From positions 4,790,893 to 4,854,892 of the forward strand of contig NZ_JAFBCA010000001.1 of NCBI RefSeq assembly GCF_016907475.1: a stretch of DNA of 64,000 bases. The letters run 5' to 3'. This stretch comes from Nocardioides cavernae (GTDB taxonomy: Bacteria; Actinomycetota; Actinomycetes; Propionibacteriales; Nocardioidaceae). The translations under genes and the position numbers were made by a program. How positions within the stretch are numbered: position 1 is the first letter of the stretch; every line of letters begins with the position of its first letter. The notes beneath the pieces were generated by a model. That model did not search any database and was not told where the DNA came from. It saw only the letters and a program-made list of their open reading frames with translations. Positions 27,358-36,260 of this stretch are shown piece by piece.

Positions 27358-27379
27358 GAAATCAGACCTTTCCTTGCGA

Positions 27380-27426
27380 CCGACGTTCGTCGGCCGGACC
27401 CGCACACCCTACTGGCCGGGTGCGGG
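27380..27426 (-). promoter_or_regulatory. Two hairpins between HTH and bS22 genes
   Basis: One hairpin is CCGACG-TT-CGTCGG (27380-27393), the other pairs 27399-27409 with 27418-27426 (nine base pairs with a 2-nt bulge, eight-base loop). The second could end the HTH-gene transcript; the first lies just upstream of the bS22 ribosome-binding site and could affect its translation. Confidence 0.45.
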
Positions 27427-27476
27427 CAGCGCGGAATCGAGTCGAACCAGTGGATCCCCGCCGGGGACGAGCGCCG

Positions 27477-27683
27477 TCAGCCGGCGTTGTAGAAGCTCTT
27501 GCGGAGGTACTCGTTGACGTCGTCCTCGCGGACCCGGAAGGAGCGGCCGACGCGGACGGCGGGCAGCTCACCGCCGTGCACGAGCCGGTAGACCGTCATC
27601 TTCGAGACGCGCATCCTGGCCGCGACCTCGGCGATGGTCAGGAACTGCGCCTCGGACATGTCGCCTGGGGTGTTCTCAGCCAT
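27477..27683 (-). CDS. Excisionase-family helix-turn-helix protein (Rv0500A-like)
   Basis: A 68-residue DNA-binding protein of the MerR-like excisionase type: FLTIAEVAARMRVSKMTVYRLVHGGELPAVRVGRSFRV is recognisable from its EVAARMRVSKMTVYRLV helix pair and GRSFRV wing. It is probably a small transcription factor. The position between proC and bS22 is conserved with mycobacteria. AAGGAT lies about 12 bases before the ATG; an internal ATG at residue 9 is possible. Confidence 0.85.
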   Translation of the reverse strand: MAENTPGDMSEAQFLTIAEVAARMRVSKMTVYRLVHGGELPAVRVGRSFRVREDDVNEYLRKSFYNAG

Positions 27684-27758
27684 GGGTGTGCACCGATCCT
27701 TCTGCGCGGCGACGGCGCCGGCTTCCGAACCGGCGTCACAGGCGTGCCGCTCTCGCTG

Positions 27759-27787
27759 ACAATAGGGCTCGCGTGACGCGTGGGGAA
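27759..27787 (-). promoter_or_regulatory. Possible promoter of the HTH gene
   Basis: Minus-strand TATTGT (27764-27759) is 17 bases from TTCCCC (27787-27782). The -10 is good and the -35 poor. It lies in the 150-base spacer between the deacetylase end and the HTH gene; I see nothing else definite in that spacer. Confidence 0.3.
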
Positions 27788-27833
27788 GAGTAATGCCAGA
27801 GAAACTTGTGTGACTGCGGCGTGTCGGCTTGCC

Positions 27834-29015
27834 TCAGGGTAGCGGGTCCAGCCCGTGGAGCGGGAAGACCTCGGTGCGCGTGGCGTTGATGGCGCGGTCC
27901 AGCCAGGTCTCCGGGTCGTAGCCGCCGGACCAGTCGCGGTAGGCCGGCGTGCGGCCGTCGGTCATCCGGTGCGGGGCGGTCGCCCCGATCACCTCCTCGA
28001 CGTACGCCCGCCACGCCGGGGGCGTCGCCTGCTCTGGATCGATCGGGGTGCCCGCGACGACAGCCAGCAGGTGCGCCCAGGCGCGCGGCACGACGTCGAC
28101 GACGGAGTAGCCACCGCCCCCGGTCACGACCCACCGCCCGTCGGCCACCTCGTGGGCGAGCTCGTGCAGGGCGAGGTAGGCCGCCCGCTGGCCGTCGACG
28201 CTGAGCATCATGTGGGCGAGCGGGTCGTTCATGTGCGAGTCGCACCCGTGCTGGGTGACCAGCACCTGTGGTGAGAACTCGCGCAGGATCGGGGGTACGA
28301 CGGCGTGGAAGGCGCGCAGCCACCCGGCGTCGGCGGTGCCCGGCGGCAGCGCGACGTTGACCGCCGTGCCCACGGCGCCGCGGCCGCCGGTGTCGCTCGG
28401 GAAGCCAGTGCCGGGGAAGAGCATCTGCCCGGTCTCGTGCAGGGAGATGGTGAGGACCCGCGGGTCGTCCCAGAAGATCTTCTCGACGCCGTCGCCGTGG
28501 TGGACGTCGATGTCGACGTAGGCGACCCGCTCGGCGCCGTCGGCGAGCAGCTGCTTGATGCCCACCGCCACGTCGTTGTAGATGCAGAAGCCGCTGGCCT
28601 TGTCGGGCATCGCGTGGTGCAGTCCACCGGCGATGTTGACGGAGTGGAGCGACTCCCCGCTCCAGACCTGGCGGAACGCCTCCAGCGTGGCGCCGACGAC
28701 GTGGGCGCTGGCGACGTGCATGTCGGCGAAGACCGGGTCGTCCTCGGTGCCGAGACCCCGGGCGGCGTCCTCGAACCCGGGCGTCGCCCCGGCCCGGGTC
28801 ACGGCCTCGATGAGGCCCCGGTCGTGGACGGTCGCGATCTGCTCGTCGGTGGCCACCGGGGCGTCGACGCGCTTGATCCCCTCGAGCACCCCGAGCTCGT
28901 CCGCCAGGCGCATCGTCAGGTCGACGCGCACCGGCGACATCGGGTGAGTGGGCCCGAAGTTGTACTCACAGAGCGTCTGGTCGAAAACGACGGACGCAGG
29001 CCCCGCACACTCCAT
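27834..29015 (-). CDS. Histone-deacetylase-fold protein (AcuC-like)
   Basis: A 393-residue zinc deacetylase-fold protein. Metal and catalytic motifs are AGGLHHAM, YVDIDVHHGDGVEKIFW and the later QHGCDSH, with TGGGGYSVVDVVPRAW near the C-terminal third. AcuC-type enzymes deacetylate proteins such as acetyl-CoA synthetase or small amides; the target here is unknown. It starts 29 bases after the proC stop, so proC and this gene may be co-transcribed. Confidence 0.87.
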   Translation of the reverse strand: MECAGPASVVFDQTLCEYNFGPTHPMSPVRVDLTMRLADELGVLEGIKRVDAPVATDEQIATVHDRGLIEAVTRAGATPGFEDAARGLGTEDDPVFADMHVASAHVVGATLEAFRQVWSGESLHSVNIAGGLHHAMPDKASGFCIYNDVAVGIKQLLADGAERVAYVDIDVHHGDGVEKIFWDDPRVLTISLHETGQMLFPGTGFPSDTGGRGAVGTAVNVALPPGTADAGWLRAFHAVVPPILREFSPQVLVTQHGCDSHMNDPLAHMMLSVDGQRAAYLALHELAHEVADGRWVVTGGGGYSVVDVVPRAWAHLLAVVAGTPIDPEQATPPAWRAYVEEVIGATAPHRMTDGRTPAYRDWSGGYDPETWLDRAINATRTEVFPLHGLDPLP

Positions 29016-29044
29016 GTGGCGGACGTTACTCCCACCCCGAGCGG

Positions 29045-29845
29045 TCAGCTGCCCTCGGCCAGCTCGCGAGAACGGTTGCGGGCGGCCTCCATGGCGGCCA
29101 GGAACGCCGCGCGGACCTTGTGGATCTCGAGCTCGCGGAGCGCCGACGCGGTCGTGCCTCCCGGCGAGGTGACCTGCTCGCGCAGCACGACGGGGTGGGT
29201 TCCGGTCTCGCGGAGCATCGCGGCCGAGCCCACGAGGGTCTGCACGACGAGCTCGGTGGCGGTGACGCGCGGCAGGCCGAGGTGGACGCCCGCCTCGACC
29301 ATCGACTCGACGACGAAGAAGATGTAGGCCGGCCCCGAGCCGGAGATCGCGGTGACCGCGTCCATCTGCTTCTCCGGGATGCGCATCACCTTCCCGGTCG
29401 ACGCCATCAGCGACTCGACCTCCGCGAGGTGGGCGTCGTCGCAGTGGGAGCCGGGCGAGATCGCGGCCATGCCCTCGTCGACCAGGGCCGGCGTGTTGGG
29501 CATGACCCGCACGACGGCGACCCCTTCGGGCACGCGCGACTCGATGAAGGCGGTGGTGATGCCCGCCGCGAGCGAGACGACCAGCTGCCCGGCCCGCAGG
29601 TCGGGCGCGATCTCGGCGAGCACGTCGCCCATGTCCTGCGGCTTGACGACCAGCGCGACGGTGTCCGCCTTGGCGGCCGCCTCACGGTTGGAGACGACGG
29701 CCACGCCGTAGCGCTCCTCGAGCTCCCTGGCCCGCTCGGCGCGCTTCTCGCCGACCATCAGCTGGTCGACGCGGCGCCCGGCGCGGACGAGACCGGACAG
29801 GAGGGCCTCGCCCATCACGCCGGCGCCGATGATCGCTGTGCTCAT
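29045..29845 (-). CDS. proC: Pyrroline-5-carboxylate reductase
   Basis: A 266-residue enzyme for the last step of proline synthesis, reducing pyrroline-5-carboxylate with NAD(P)H. It has the Rossmann start AIIGAGVMGEALLSGL and the family signature SGSGPAYIFFVVE with TSPGGTT near the C-terminus. It lies 31 bases downstream of proline dehydrogenase on the same strand, so opposing proline enzymes are neighbours. The Rv0500 homologue. Confidence 0.95.
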   Translation of the reverse strand: MSTAIIGAGVMGEALLSGLVRAGRRVDQLMVGEKRAERARELEERYGVAVVSNREAAAKADTVALVVKPQDMGDVLAEIAPDLRAGQLVVSLAAGITTAFIESRVPEGVAVVRVMPNTPALVDEGMAAISPGSHCDDAHLAEVESLMASTGKVMRIPEKQMDAVTAISGSGPAYIFFVVESMVEAGVHLGLPRVTATELVVQTLVGSAAMLRETGTHPVVLREQVTSPGGTTASALRELEIHKVRAAFLAAMEAARNRSRELAEGS

Positions 29846-29876
29846 GCCCGCAATCTACTGCGAGCAGGGGGTGCTG

Positions 29877-30812
29877 CTATTTCTTGGAGACCAGGGAGCG
29901 GACGAAGAACCCGAGGTTCTGCGGCTTCTCGGCCAGCCGGCGCATGAGGTAGCCGTACCACTCGGTGCCGTAGGGGATGTAGACGCGCACGGTCTCGCCG
30001 GCGGCCGCGAGGCGCTTCTGCTCCTCCGGACGGATGCCGTAGAGCATCTGGAACTCGTAGGTGCCGGGCCGCCGGCCGAAGCGGCTGGCGAGCGACGAGG
30101 CGATCTGCACCATGCGCGGGTCGTGGGTGGCGATCATCGGGTAGCCCTGGCCGCCGAGCAGCACCTTGAGGCAGCGGACGTAGGACCTGTCGACGTCGAT
30201 CCGGTCTTGGAAGGCGACCTTCTCGGGCTCCATGTAGGCGCCCTTGCACAGCCGCACCCGGGAACCCTCGTAGGCCAGGGCGCGGCAGTCGGCCTCCGTG
30301 CGGCGCAGCATCGCCTGCAGCACGGCGCCCGTCTCGGGGAAGTCCTTGCGGAGCTCGCGCAGGATCGAGAGCGTCGAGTCGGTGGTGGTGTGGTCCTCCA
30401 TGTCGAGGGTCACCGTGGTGCCGGCGTTGCGGGCAGCGCGGCAGATGTCGCGGGCGTTCTCCAGGGCGACCTTGTGGCCGTTGTCGGGGAGGAACTGGCC
30501 GATCGCGCTGAGCTTGACCGAGACCTCGGCGTGCGGCGCGAGGCCCTTGGTCGCCAGGTCGGCGAGGAGCTCCTTGTAGGCCGCGACGGTGGCGTCGGCG
30601 TGGGCGGCGTCGGTCGTGTCCTCGCCGAGGTAGTCGAGCGTCACCCGCAGGCCGCCGTCGACCAGGTCCGACGTCGCCGCCACCGCGTCGGCGGTCGTCT
30701 CGCCCGGCACGTAGCTGGTCACGATGGAGCTCGAGACGGGCATCGTCGAGACGAGCTTCTTGACCCCCTGGCTGCGAGCGAGGAGCAGGATCGGCTGGCG
30801 GAGCAACGACAT
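29877..30812 (-). CDS. Proline dehydrogenase (monofunctional)
   Basis: A 311-residue FAD TIM-barrel enzyme that oxidises proline to pyrroline-5-carboxylate. Motifs: VSVKLSAIGQ, VTLDMEDHTTTD, RLCKGAYMEP, ATHDPRM and YIPYGTEWYGYLMRRLAEKP. Its length fits the stand-alone actinobacterial type without the P5C dehydrogenase. The ATG at 30812 has TAGCCT (30825-30820) seven bases upstream, the leaderless pattern; upstream frame is not coding. Confidence 0.92.
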   Translation of the reverse strand: MSLLRQPILLLARSQGVKKLVSTMPVSSSIVTSYVPGETTADAVAATSDLVDGGLRVTLDYLGEDTTDAAHADATVAAYKELLADLATKGLAPHAEVSVKLSAIGQFLPDNGHKVALENARDICRAARNAGTTVTLDMEDHTTTDSTLSILRELRKDFPETGAVLQAMLRRTEADCRALAYEGSRVRLCKGAYMEPEKVAFQDRIDVDRSYVRCLKVLLGGQGYPMIATHDPRMVQIASSLASRFGRRPGTYEFQMLYGIRPEEQKRLAAAGETVRVYIPYGTEWYGYLMRRLAEKPQNLGFFVRSLVSKK

Positions 30813-30908
30813 GGCGGCAAGGCTACGCCGACCTCTCTCTCGGACCTGCACCGAACCTTCACACCTCCTCCACCCCATCCGGGTCGGTGTTCTCCTAGCG
30901 TCGTCGGC

Positions 30909-31301
30909 ATGACTTCCAGCCTCGCTTCTCCCACCACGCGGTACGCCCTCGCGCTGGCCGCGGCGGTCGGCACCGTCCTGTTCCTCCTGTTCGGCATCGG
31001 CGCCCTCGGGATCGTCGGTGAGGGCGACCGCGACTGGCTCTACCTGGCTGCACCGGCGGTCCTGCTGGTCGTCGCCGTGGCGACCCGGTTCCGGCCGGGC
31101 GGCATGGTGCTGGCCCTCGGGGCCGCCGCGGCGACCACGCTCGTCGCAGGTGTCGTCGCCGTCGTCCTGGTCGCCGCCGACGACACGGCCGCGTCGATCG
31201 CCGACGTGATCATGCTGACCGTGATGTACGCCGGCCTGTTCGCGGCGGGGGCGTGGCTGTTCAGCCGGGTCCCGGAGCCGCCGGTCGACGCCGTCGCGTA
31301 G
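30909..31301 (+). CDS. Small four-helix membrane protein
   Basis: A 130-residue protein with four hydrophobic segments (about 12-36, 45-60, 66-90, 98-118) and short charged loops; I do not recognise the family. TAGCGT (30896-30901) ends seven bases before the ATG. It is divergent from proline dehydrogenase, 96 bases between starts, and converges on the ABC permease gene. Confidence 0.6.
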   Translation: MTSSLASPTTRYALALAAAVGTVLFLLFGIGALGIVGEGDRDWLYLAAPAVLLVVAVATRFRPGGMVLALGAAAATTLVAGVVAVVLVAADDTAASIADVIMLTVMYAGLFAAGAWLFSRVPEPPVDAVA

Positions 31302-31326
31302 CAGGTGAGAGACCGGCGGATCCGGG

Positions 31327-32064
31327 TCAGGGTGTCCGACGCCTGAGGGTGGCGGCGCCGAGCGCGAGCGCACCCAGCGCGAAGCCCGCCACGACCATCA
31401 CGTCGCGCCACACCTCGCCCGTGTCGGCGGCCCCGACGAGCTCCTGCATGGCGTCGACGGCGTACGACATCGGCAGCACGTCGCTGATCGCCTCGAGCAC
31501 GGCGGGCATCGCCTCGCGCGGCACGAAGAGCCCGCAGAGCAGGATCTGCGGCAGCACGAAGGCCGGCATGAACTGCACCGCCTGGAACTCGGTCGTCGCG
31601 AAGGCGCTCACCAGCAGCCCGAGCGCCGTGCCGAGGACGGCGTCGGCGACGGCCACGACGCCGAGCAGCCAGACCGGGCCCGCGACGTCGAGGCCCAGCA
31701 GGCCGACGCTGACGGCGACCGCGAGCGTCGACTGCACGGCCGCCAGCAGGCCGAAGGCGATCGCGTAGCCCAGCAGGAAGTCGAGCTTGCCGAGGGGCAT
31801 CGTGAGCAGCCGCTCGAGGGTGCCGGACGAGCGCTCGCGCAGCGTCGTCACGCTCGTCACCAGGAACATCACGATGAAGGGGAACATCGCCAGCAGGCCC
31901 GGCCCGAAGCGGTCGAAGAGGTCGCCGGGGAGGTCCGCGAACATCCACCAGAGCAGCGTGATCAGCAGGCACGGGACGACCATCAGCATGGCCAGCGTCC
32001 GGTGGTCGCGACGGACCTGCGTGAGGACGCGGCCGGCGACGGCGAGCGTGACCCGCGCGTTCAT
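31327..32064 (-). CDS. ABC-2 type transporter permease
   Basis: A 245-residue membrane protein of the ABC-2 family with six hydrophobic segments and the ERSSGTLERLLTMPLGKLDFLLGY signature region (near 85-108, with the motif core GTLERLLTMP). It should form the exporter channel with the ATPase whose stop it overlaps by four bases (ATGA). The substrate is unknown; such pairs often export drugs or lipids. Confidence 0.85.
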   Translation of the reverse strand: MNARVTLAVAGRVLTQVRRDHRTLAMLMVVPCLLITLLWWMFADLPGDLFDRFGPGLLAMFPFIVMFLVTSVTTLRERSSGTLERLLTMPLGKLDFLLGYAIAFGLLAAVQSTLAVAVSVGLLGLDVAGPVWLLGVVAVADAVLGTALGLLVSAFATTEFQAVQFMPAFVLPQILLCGLFVPREAMPAVLEAISDVLPMSYAVDAMQELVGAADTGEVWRDVMVVAGFALGALALGAATLRRRTP

Positions 32065-32780
32065 CGAGCACCACCGGGCCCCTCGACGAGGTGGAGGAAC
32101 GCCTGCTCGACGTCCTGGGCACCGGTGCTGCGGCGGATCTCGTCGGGCGAGCCGTCGGCGATGATCCGGCCCTCGCGCATCAGCAGCAGCCGGTGGCAGC
32201 GCTCGGCCTCGTCCATGACGTGGCTCGAGACCAGCACGGCGGCCCCGCCGTCGGCGATCCGGTGGAACAGGTCCCACAGGTCGCGGCGCAGCACCGGGTC
32301 GAGGCCGACCGTCGGCTCGTCGAGCACCAGCAGGTCCGGCGTACCCAGCAGTGCCACGGCCAGGCTGGCCCGGCTGCGCTGGCCGCCGGAGAGCCGGCCC
32401 ACGACCTGCGTGCGGTGGTCGTCGAGGCCCACCGCGTCGACGGCCTCGTCGACCTGGGCGCGGTCCACCCCGAGCACGCGGGCGAAGAACGCGAGGTTCT
32501 CCGCGACAGTGAGGTCGTCGTAGACGCTCGCGGCCTGGGTGACGTAGCCGACGCGGGTCCGCAGCGGTCGGCTCCCCGCGGGCTCCCCCAGCACCTCGAC
32601 CGTCCCGGACCGCACCTGCTGCGCCCCGACCAGGCACCGCATCAGCGTCGTCTTGCCGCAGCCGCTCGGGCCGAGCAGGCCGGTGACGCCGGCCGGGACG
32701 TCGAGCGAGATGCCGGGCAGCACCTCGCGCTCGCCGCGTACGACGACGAGGTCGCGCACCTCCACGACGTTTTTCATCAT
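32061..32780 (-). CDS. ABC transporter ATP-binding protein
   Basis: A 239-residue ATPase: Walker A GPSGCGKTT (37-45), signature LSGGQRSRASLA, Walker B LLVLDEPTVGLDP and the H-loop in VLVSSHVMDEAE. It powers the downstream permease. The tandem ATG ATG at 32780/32777 is chosen; earlier starts lack the family N-terminus. A short dyad (TTCA-N8-TGAA, about 32774-32789) overlaps the start and could be the site for the TetR encoded 78 bases upstream. Confidence 0.88.
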   Translation of the reverse strand: MMKNVVEVRDLVVVRGEREVLPGISLDVPAGVTGLLGPSGCGKTTLMRCLVGAQQVRSGTVEVLGEPAGSRPLRTRVGYVTQAASVYDDLTVAENLAFFARVLGVDRAQVDEAVDAVGLDDHRTQVVGRLSGGQRSRASLAVALLGTPDLLVLDEPTVGLDPVLRRDLWDLFHRIADGGAAVLVSSHVMDEAERCHRLLLMREGRIIADGSPDEIRRSTGAQDVEQAFLHLVEGPGGAR

Positions 32781-32858
32781 GTGTTGAATTGTGCGCCTGA
32801 GCCGGTACGCCGTCAAGGCCCACAGGCGGTGGTCCAGCCACCCGCGCTCGTACGACGG

Positions 32859-33476
32859 CTAGGGCAGGTCGCCGGTCAGGTAGTGCTGGAGGACCGGGCC
32901 GACCCGGGCCACGACGTCGTCGGCGGGCATCTCGGCCATCGGCGGGAGCGCGAGCAGGTAGCGGGTGACGATCAGGCCGATGACCTGGCTGGCGACGAGT
33001 GGGATCCGTTCCTCGGGCCGGTCGGCGACGAGCTGGGCCAGCACGGGTCCGACGACGACCGGGATGAAGCCCTCCTGCAGGAGCGTCGCGCCATCAGCGC
33101 TGAGCACCGACCGGACGACCGCGAGCAGCTGCACCTGCATGTCGGGGTCGTCCCACACCGAGAGGAACACGCGCAGCAACCGCTCGCCGGCACCGTCGGG
33201 GCCCTGGACCACGACGGGCGCCAGGAGCTCGCGCGGGTCGACGGGCATCTGGAGGGCCGCGAGGAACAGGTCGTCCTTGCTGCCGAAGTAGTGGTGCACG
33301 AGGGCGGGGTCGACACCGGCGGACGCCGCGACGGCGCGGATCGTCGTACCCCGGAAGCCCTTCTCGGCGAACGACGCCCGCGCAGCGGCGAGCACCTCGG
33401 CCCGGGTGTCGGGGGCCCCGGGGCGCCGACCGCGGGACGTGCGCTGACTGGCAGGGGAGGTCGCCGGGGGGCTCAT
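32859..33476 (-). CDS. TetR-family transcriptional regulator
   Basis: A 205-residue regulator with an N-terminal helix-turn-helix ([35 protein letters not shown] contains the typical [13 protein letters not shown] and LVHHYFGSK parts) and a ligand-binding C-terminal domain of the TetR_C type. It sits directly upstream of the ABC exporter genes, which it probably represses. Its ATG overlaps the preceding isomerase stop by four bases. Confidence 0.87.
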   Translation of the reverse strand: MSPPATSPASQRTSRGRRPGAPDTRAEVLAAARASFAEKGFRGTTIRAVAASAGVDPALVHHYFGSKDDLFLAALQMPVDPRELLAPVVVQGPDGAGERLLRVFLSVWDDPDMQVQLLAVVRSVLSADGATLLQEGFIPVVVGPVLAQLVADRPEERIPLVASQVIGLIVTRYLLALPPMAEMPADDVVARVGPVLQHYLTGDLP

Positions 33477-34279
33477 GGCGTGGGTACGGCGAGGTGCGCG
33501 CGGGCGAACTCCAGCGACTCCCTGAGGTCGGCCTCGCGCTCGCTCTTGCTGGCGGCCCGCCGGGTGTTGATCTCGAGCACGACGTGGCCGGAGAAGCCCC
33601 GACCGGCGAGGTGGCGCAGGAACGCCTCGGCCTTCATCACCCCGCGGCCGGGCACGAGGTGCTCGTCCTTGGCCGAGCCGGTGCCGTCTGTGAGGTGGAT
33701 GTGGCGCAGGCTGTCGCCCATCCGGTCGGCCATCTCGATGACGTCGCTGCGGGCGATGGCAGCGTGGGACAGGTCGATCGTGGTGTTGGCGTAGCTCTCC
33801 GAGCTCGGGTCCCAGCCGGGCAGGTACATCTCCATCCCGCGGCGCGAGGACGCGCGCCACGGATACATGTTCTCTACCGCGAAGGCGATGCCGGTGCGCG
33901 CCTCGAGGGACGCGATGCCCTCGACGAAGCCGGCGGCGTAGTCCTTCTGCCAGCGGAACGGCGGGTGCACCACGACCACGTCGGCCCCGACCGCGTCGGC
34001 CATCTCGGCCGACCGCTCCAGCTTCACCCAGGGGTCGGTGCCCCAGACCCGCTGGGTGAAGAGCAGGCAGGGCGAGTGCACGGCGCAGATCGGGACCTGG
34101 TGGTGGTCGCTGAGCTTCTTGACCGCGTCGACCTGCTGGCTCAGCGAGTCGATGCCGACCATCACCTCGACGGCGTCGTAGCCCAGCTGTGCGGCCCACC
34201 CGAAGGCGTGCGCCGTCGACTCCGGGTAGACCGAGGCCGAGGAGAGTCCGACCAGCGGGACCGACGAGGACGTGGACAT
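33473..34279 (-). CDS. Sugar phosphate isomerase/epimerase (Rv0498-like)
   Basis: A 268-residue xylose-isomerase-like TIM barrel with metal-ligand type residues in [25 protein letters not shown] and VLEINTR. Substrate unknown. It follows ppx/gppA by two bases and overlaps tetR, so ppx, this gene, tetR and the exporter may share a message. Rv0498 occupies the same place after ppx in mycobacteria. Confidence 0.85.
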   Translation of the reverse strand: MSTSSSVPLVGLSSASVYPESTAHAFGWAAQLGYDAVEVMVGIDSLSQQVDAVKKLSDHHQVPICAVHSPCLLFTQRVWGTDPWVKLERSAEMADAVGADVVVVHPPFRWQKDYAAGFVEGIASLEARTGIAFAVENMYPWRASSRRGMEMYLPGWDPSSESYANTTIDLSHAAIARSDVIEMADRMGDSLRHIHLTDGTGSAKDEHLVPGRGVMKAEAFLRHLAGRGFSGHVVLEINTRRAASKSEREADLRESLEFARAHLAVPTP

Positions 34280-34281
34280 GG

Positions 34282-35226
34282 TCAGCGCACCCTCGTGATG
34301 ACGGAGATCTGGTCGAGCCGCTCGAGGATCACGCCCTCGCGCAGCGCCCACGGGCAGACCTCCAGCTCGGTCAGGTCGAAGATGTCCATGCACGCCTCGG
34401 CGACGAGGGCGCCGGGCACGATCTGGTGCGTGCGGCTCGGCGAGACCCCGGGCAGCTCGGCGAGCTCGTCGGCGGACATGTCCATCAGCTTGGGGATCCA
34501 GCTCGAGAGGGTGTCGAGCTCGAGCGCCCGCGGCACGAGCGGGCCGTCGCCGCTCGGCGCGGCGCCGCAGATCCGGGCGAGCGAGCGGAAGGTCTTCGAG
34601 GTCGCGGCCGCCCGGTCGGGCACACCGCCGCGCAGCAGGTGTCCGGCGTCGCGGGCGATCTCGGCGCGCACCTGCCGACGCAGCTCGCGTACGTCGTCGT
34701 CGGAGGGCCGACCGCCGCCGAACCAGGCCCGCGCCATCCGGGCCGCGCCCAGCGGGAGCGACCAGGCGACGTCGGGGGCCTCGTCGGTGCCGCCGGCGAT
34801 CTCGAGAGAGCCGCCGCCGATGTCGAAGACGGCGAGCCGGCCGGCCGACCAGCCGAACCACCGGCGGACGGCCAGGAACGTCAGGCGGGCCTCGTCCTCC
34901 CCCGACAGCACCTCGAGCGCCACGCCGCTGTGCTTCTCGACGTGGGCGAGCACCTCGTCGGAGTTGACCGAGTCGCGCACGGCCGAGGTGGCGAAACCGA
35001 GCATCTCCTCGCAGCCCTTGTCCTCGGCGATCTGCGTCGCGGAGGCACAGAAGTCCGTGAGGGCCTTGATGCCCTTCTTGGTGACCGCACCGTCCTCGTC
35101 CAGGTGCTCGGCCAGGCGCAGCGGCTGCTTGTGCGAGGAGGCCGGGAGGGGGGCCGCGCCACCGTGTGCGTCGACCACCAGCAGGTGGCCGGTGTTGGAT
35201 CCGATGTCGAGGACGCCCAGGCGCAT
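34282..35226 (-). CDS. Ppx/GppA exopolyphosphatase family protein
   Basis: A 314-residue ASKHA-fold phosphatase: [14 protein letters not shown] at the N-terminus, [10 protein letters not shown] and [13 protein letters not shown] phosphate loops. It hydrolyses polyphosphate or (p)ppGpp-type substrates; the Rv0496 homologue is an exopolyphosphatase. The ATG at 35226 is preceded by TAGCGT (35239-35234) at seven bases, so it appears leaderless; the longer frame would run into the adjacent repeat element. Confidence 0.9.
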   Translation of the reverse strand: MRLGVLDIGSNTGHLLVVDAHGGAAPLPASSHKQPLRLAEHLDEDGAVTKKGIKALTDFCASATQIAEDKGCEEMLGFATSAVRDSVNSDEVLAHVEKHSGVALEVLSGEDEARLTFLAVRRWFGWSAGRLAVFDIGGGSLEIAGGTDEAPDVAWSLPLGAARMARAWFGGGRPSDDDVRELRRQVRAEIARDAGHLLRGGVPDRAAATSKTFRSLARICGAAPSGDGPLVPRALELDTLSSWIPKLMDMSADELAELPGVSPSRTHQIVPGALVAEACMDIFDLTELEVCPWALREGVILERLDQISVITRVR

Positions 35227-35239
35227 GACTGCCACGCTA

Positions 35240-35402
35240 CTAGAGCGTGCACGCTGAGCCGTGCCGTCGCGAGCGGCGTCTGGCGCGTGCGATGGCAAGG
35301 CGGAGGAGGGAGACATGGCGGAGCCATGGCGACTGACGACAACGCAGCCAGCGTGCGTGTCAGGCGGCGTGCAGCAGGCTCGGGTCAGGGGACGCGCTCT
35401 AG
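35240..35402. repeat. ~163-bp palindromic element with inverted ends
   Basis: The ends pair (35240-35249 with 35393-35402, eight Watson-Crick pairs, then G-T and G-C). Inside, 35250-35255 pairs with 35350-35355, 35314-35319 with 35323-35328 (loop GGA), and 35263-35266 with 35274-35277. There is no convincing ORF. The ends abut -10 hexamers of ppx (35234-35239) and of the divergent gene (35400-35405). It could be a miniature mobile element or a structured RNA. Confidence 0.5.
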
Positions 35403-35411
35403 GCTCTGGGC

Positions 35412-36194
35412 GTGCCCGAAGTCGACCTGGTGTTCCCCCGCGCGTTCGTCGAGTTCGCCGATCCCGCTGACGACACCCAGGTGTTCCGCTGCGACCTGAC
35501 GTGGTTGACCTCGGCCTACACGTGCATCTTCGGCCAGGGGTGCCAGGGCATCTACGCCGACGCCCCCGACGTCGGCTGCTGCACCCTCGGCGCCCACTTT
35601 GCCGACCGCGACGACGAGAAGCGGGTCGCGGTGTTCGTCGGCGAGCTCACCCCCGACGACTGGCAGCTCCACCCCGGTCGGTCGGTGCGCAAGGCGGACT
35701 GGATCGAGACCGACGACGACGGCGAGCGCAAGACGCGGGTCGTCGAGGTCGACGGACAGCAGGCGTGCGTCTTCCACAACCGGACCGACTTCACCAACGA
35801 CGCCGGGCACGTCGGCGCCGGCTGCGCCCTCCACGGCCTCGCCCTGCGCCAGGGGCGCAACCCTCTGGAGACCAAGCCCGACGTGTGCTGGCAGCTGCCC
35901 ATCCGCCGCCAGTTCCGCGAGGTCGAGCGGCAGGACGGCACCTCCTACACCGAGGTCTCGATCGGCGAGTACGACCGCCGCGGCTGGGGTCCGGGCGGCC
36001 ACGACCTCGACTGGTACTGCTCCGGCAACACCGAGGCGCACGTCGCGCCCGAGCCGGTCTACGTCACCCACGAGCCCGAGCTCGTCGAGCTGATGGGTGC
36101 GGAGGCGTACGCCGAGCTGGTGCGGCACTGCGAGGCCCACGTGGTTTCGCGATCCGCGCTCGCCCTGCACCCCGCGTCACCGCGTCACTTTTGA
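35412..36194 (+). CDS. Cysteine-rich conserved protein (Rv0495c-like)
   Basis: A 260-residue protein with nine cysteines, at 27, 38, 44, 56, 57, 119, 138, 159 and 203, in motifs [38 protein letters not shown] and WYCSGN. The pattern suggests a metal or iron-sulfur site, but no activity is established. The GTG start has TAGGCT (35400-35405) six bases upstream. It is divergent from ppx, as Rv0495c is from Rv0496. Its stop lies inside a hairpin. Confidence 0.8.
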   Translation: MPEVDLVFPRAFVEFADPADDTQVFRCDLTWLTSAYTCIFGQGCQGIYADAPDVGCCTLGAHFADRDDEKRVAVFVGELTPDDWQLHPGRSVRKADWIETDDDGERKTRVVEVDGQQACVFHNRTDFTNDAGHVGAGCALHGLALRQGRNPLETKPDVCWQLPIRRQFREVERQDGTSYTEVSIGEYDRRGWGPGGHDLDWYCSGNTEAHVAPEPVYVTHEPELVELMGAEAYAELVRHCEAHVVSRSALALHPASPRHF

Positions 36195-36213
36195 GCGCAA
36201 TCGCGCAAAAGTG
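36186..36213. promoter_or_regulatory. Inverted repeat: terminator or ebo operator
   Basis: CACTTTTG (36186-36193) pairs with CAAAAGTG (36206-36213); after one mismatch three more pairs close a four-base loop. It overlaps the stop of the cysteine-rich gene and ends 12 bases before the -35 of the ebo-like operon, so it may be a terminator, an operator, or both. Confidence 0.5.
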
Positions 36214-36225
36214 CTGAACCCGGCG

Positions 36226-36254
36226 TTGAAAGTGGTTGTGACGTGCATTACCTT
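36226..36254 (+). promoter_or_regulatory. Promoter of the ebo-like operon
   Basis: TTGAAA (36226-36231) and TACCTT (36249-36254) are spaced 17 bases, with the -10 ending six bases before GTG 36261. It is one of the best promoter matches in the window and defines a leaderless start for the first gene of the seven-gene operon. Confidence 0.6.
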
Positions 36255-36260
36255 CGACAG

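Noticed and set aside
27430..27460. tRNA T-arm-like GGTTCGACTC on the minus strand
   Set aside because: The flanking bases do not form a T-stem, and no D- or anticodon arm is upstream. No tRNA gene was found in the window.
27684..27833. Small gene in the spacer upstream of the HTH gene
   Set aside because: No frame with a plausible start, ribosome site or composition; only a weak promoter is visible.
35326..35345. CTGACGA resembling the hammerhead ribozyme core
   Set aside because: The core should be CTGATGA followed by a stem and GAAA; the second conserved block and cleavage site are missing.
36243..36260. Earlier GTG start for the inositol-phosphate-synthase-like gene
   Set aside because: It lies upstream of and within the predicted -10 hexamer, so it would not be in the mRNA made from that promoter.
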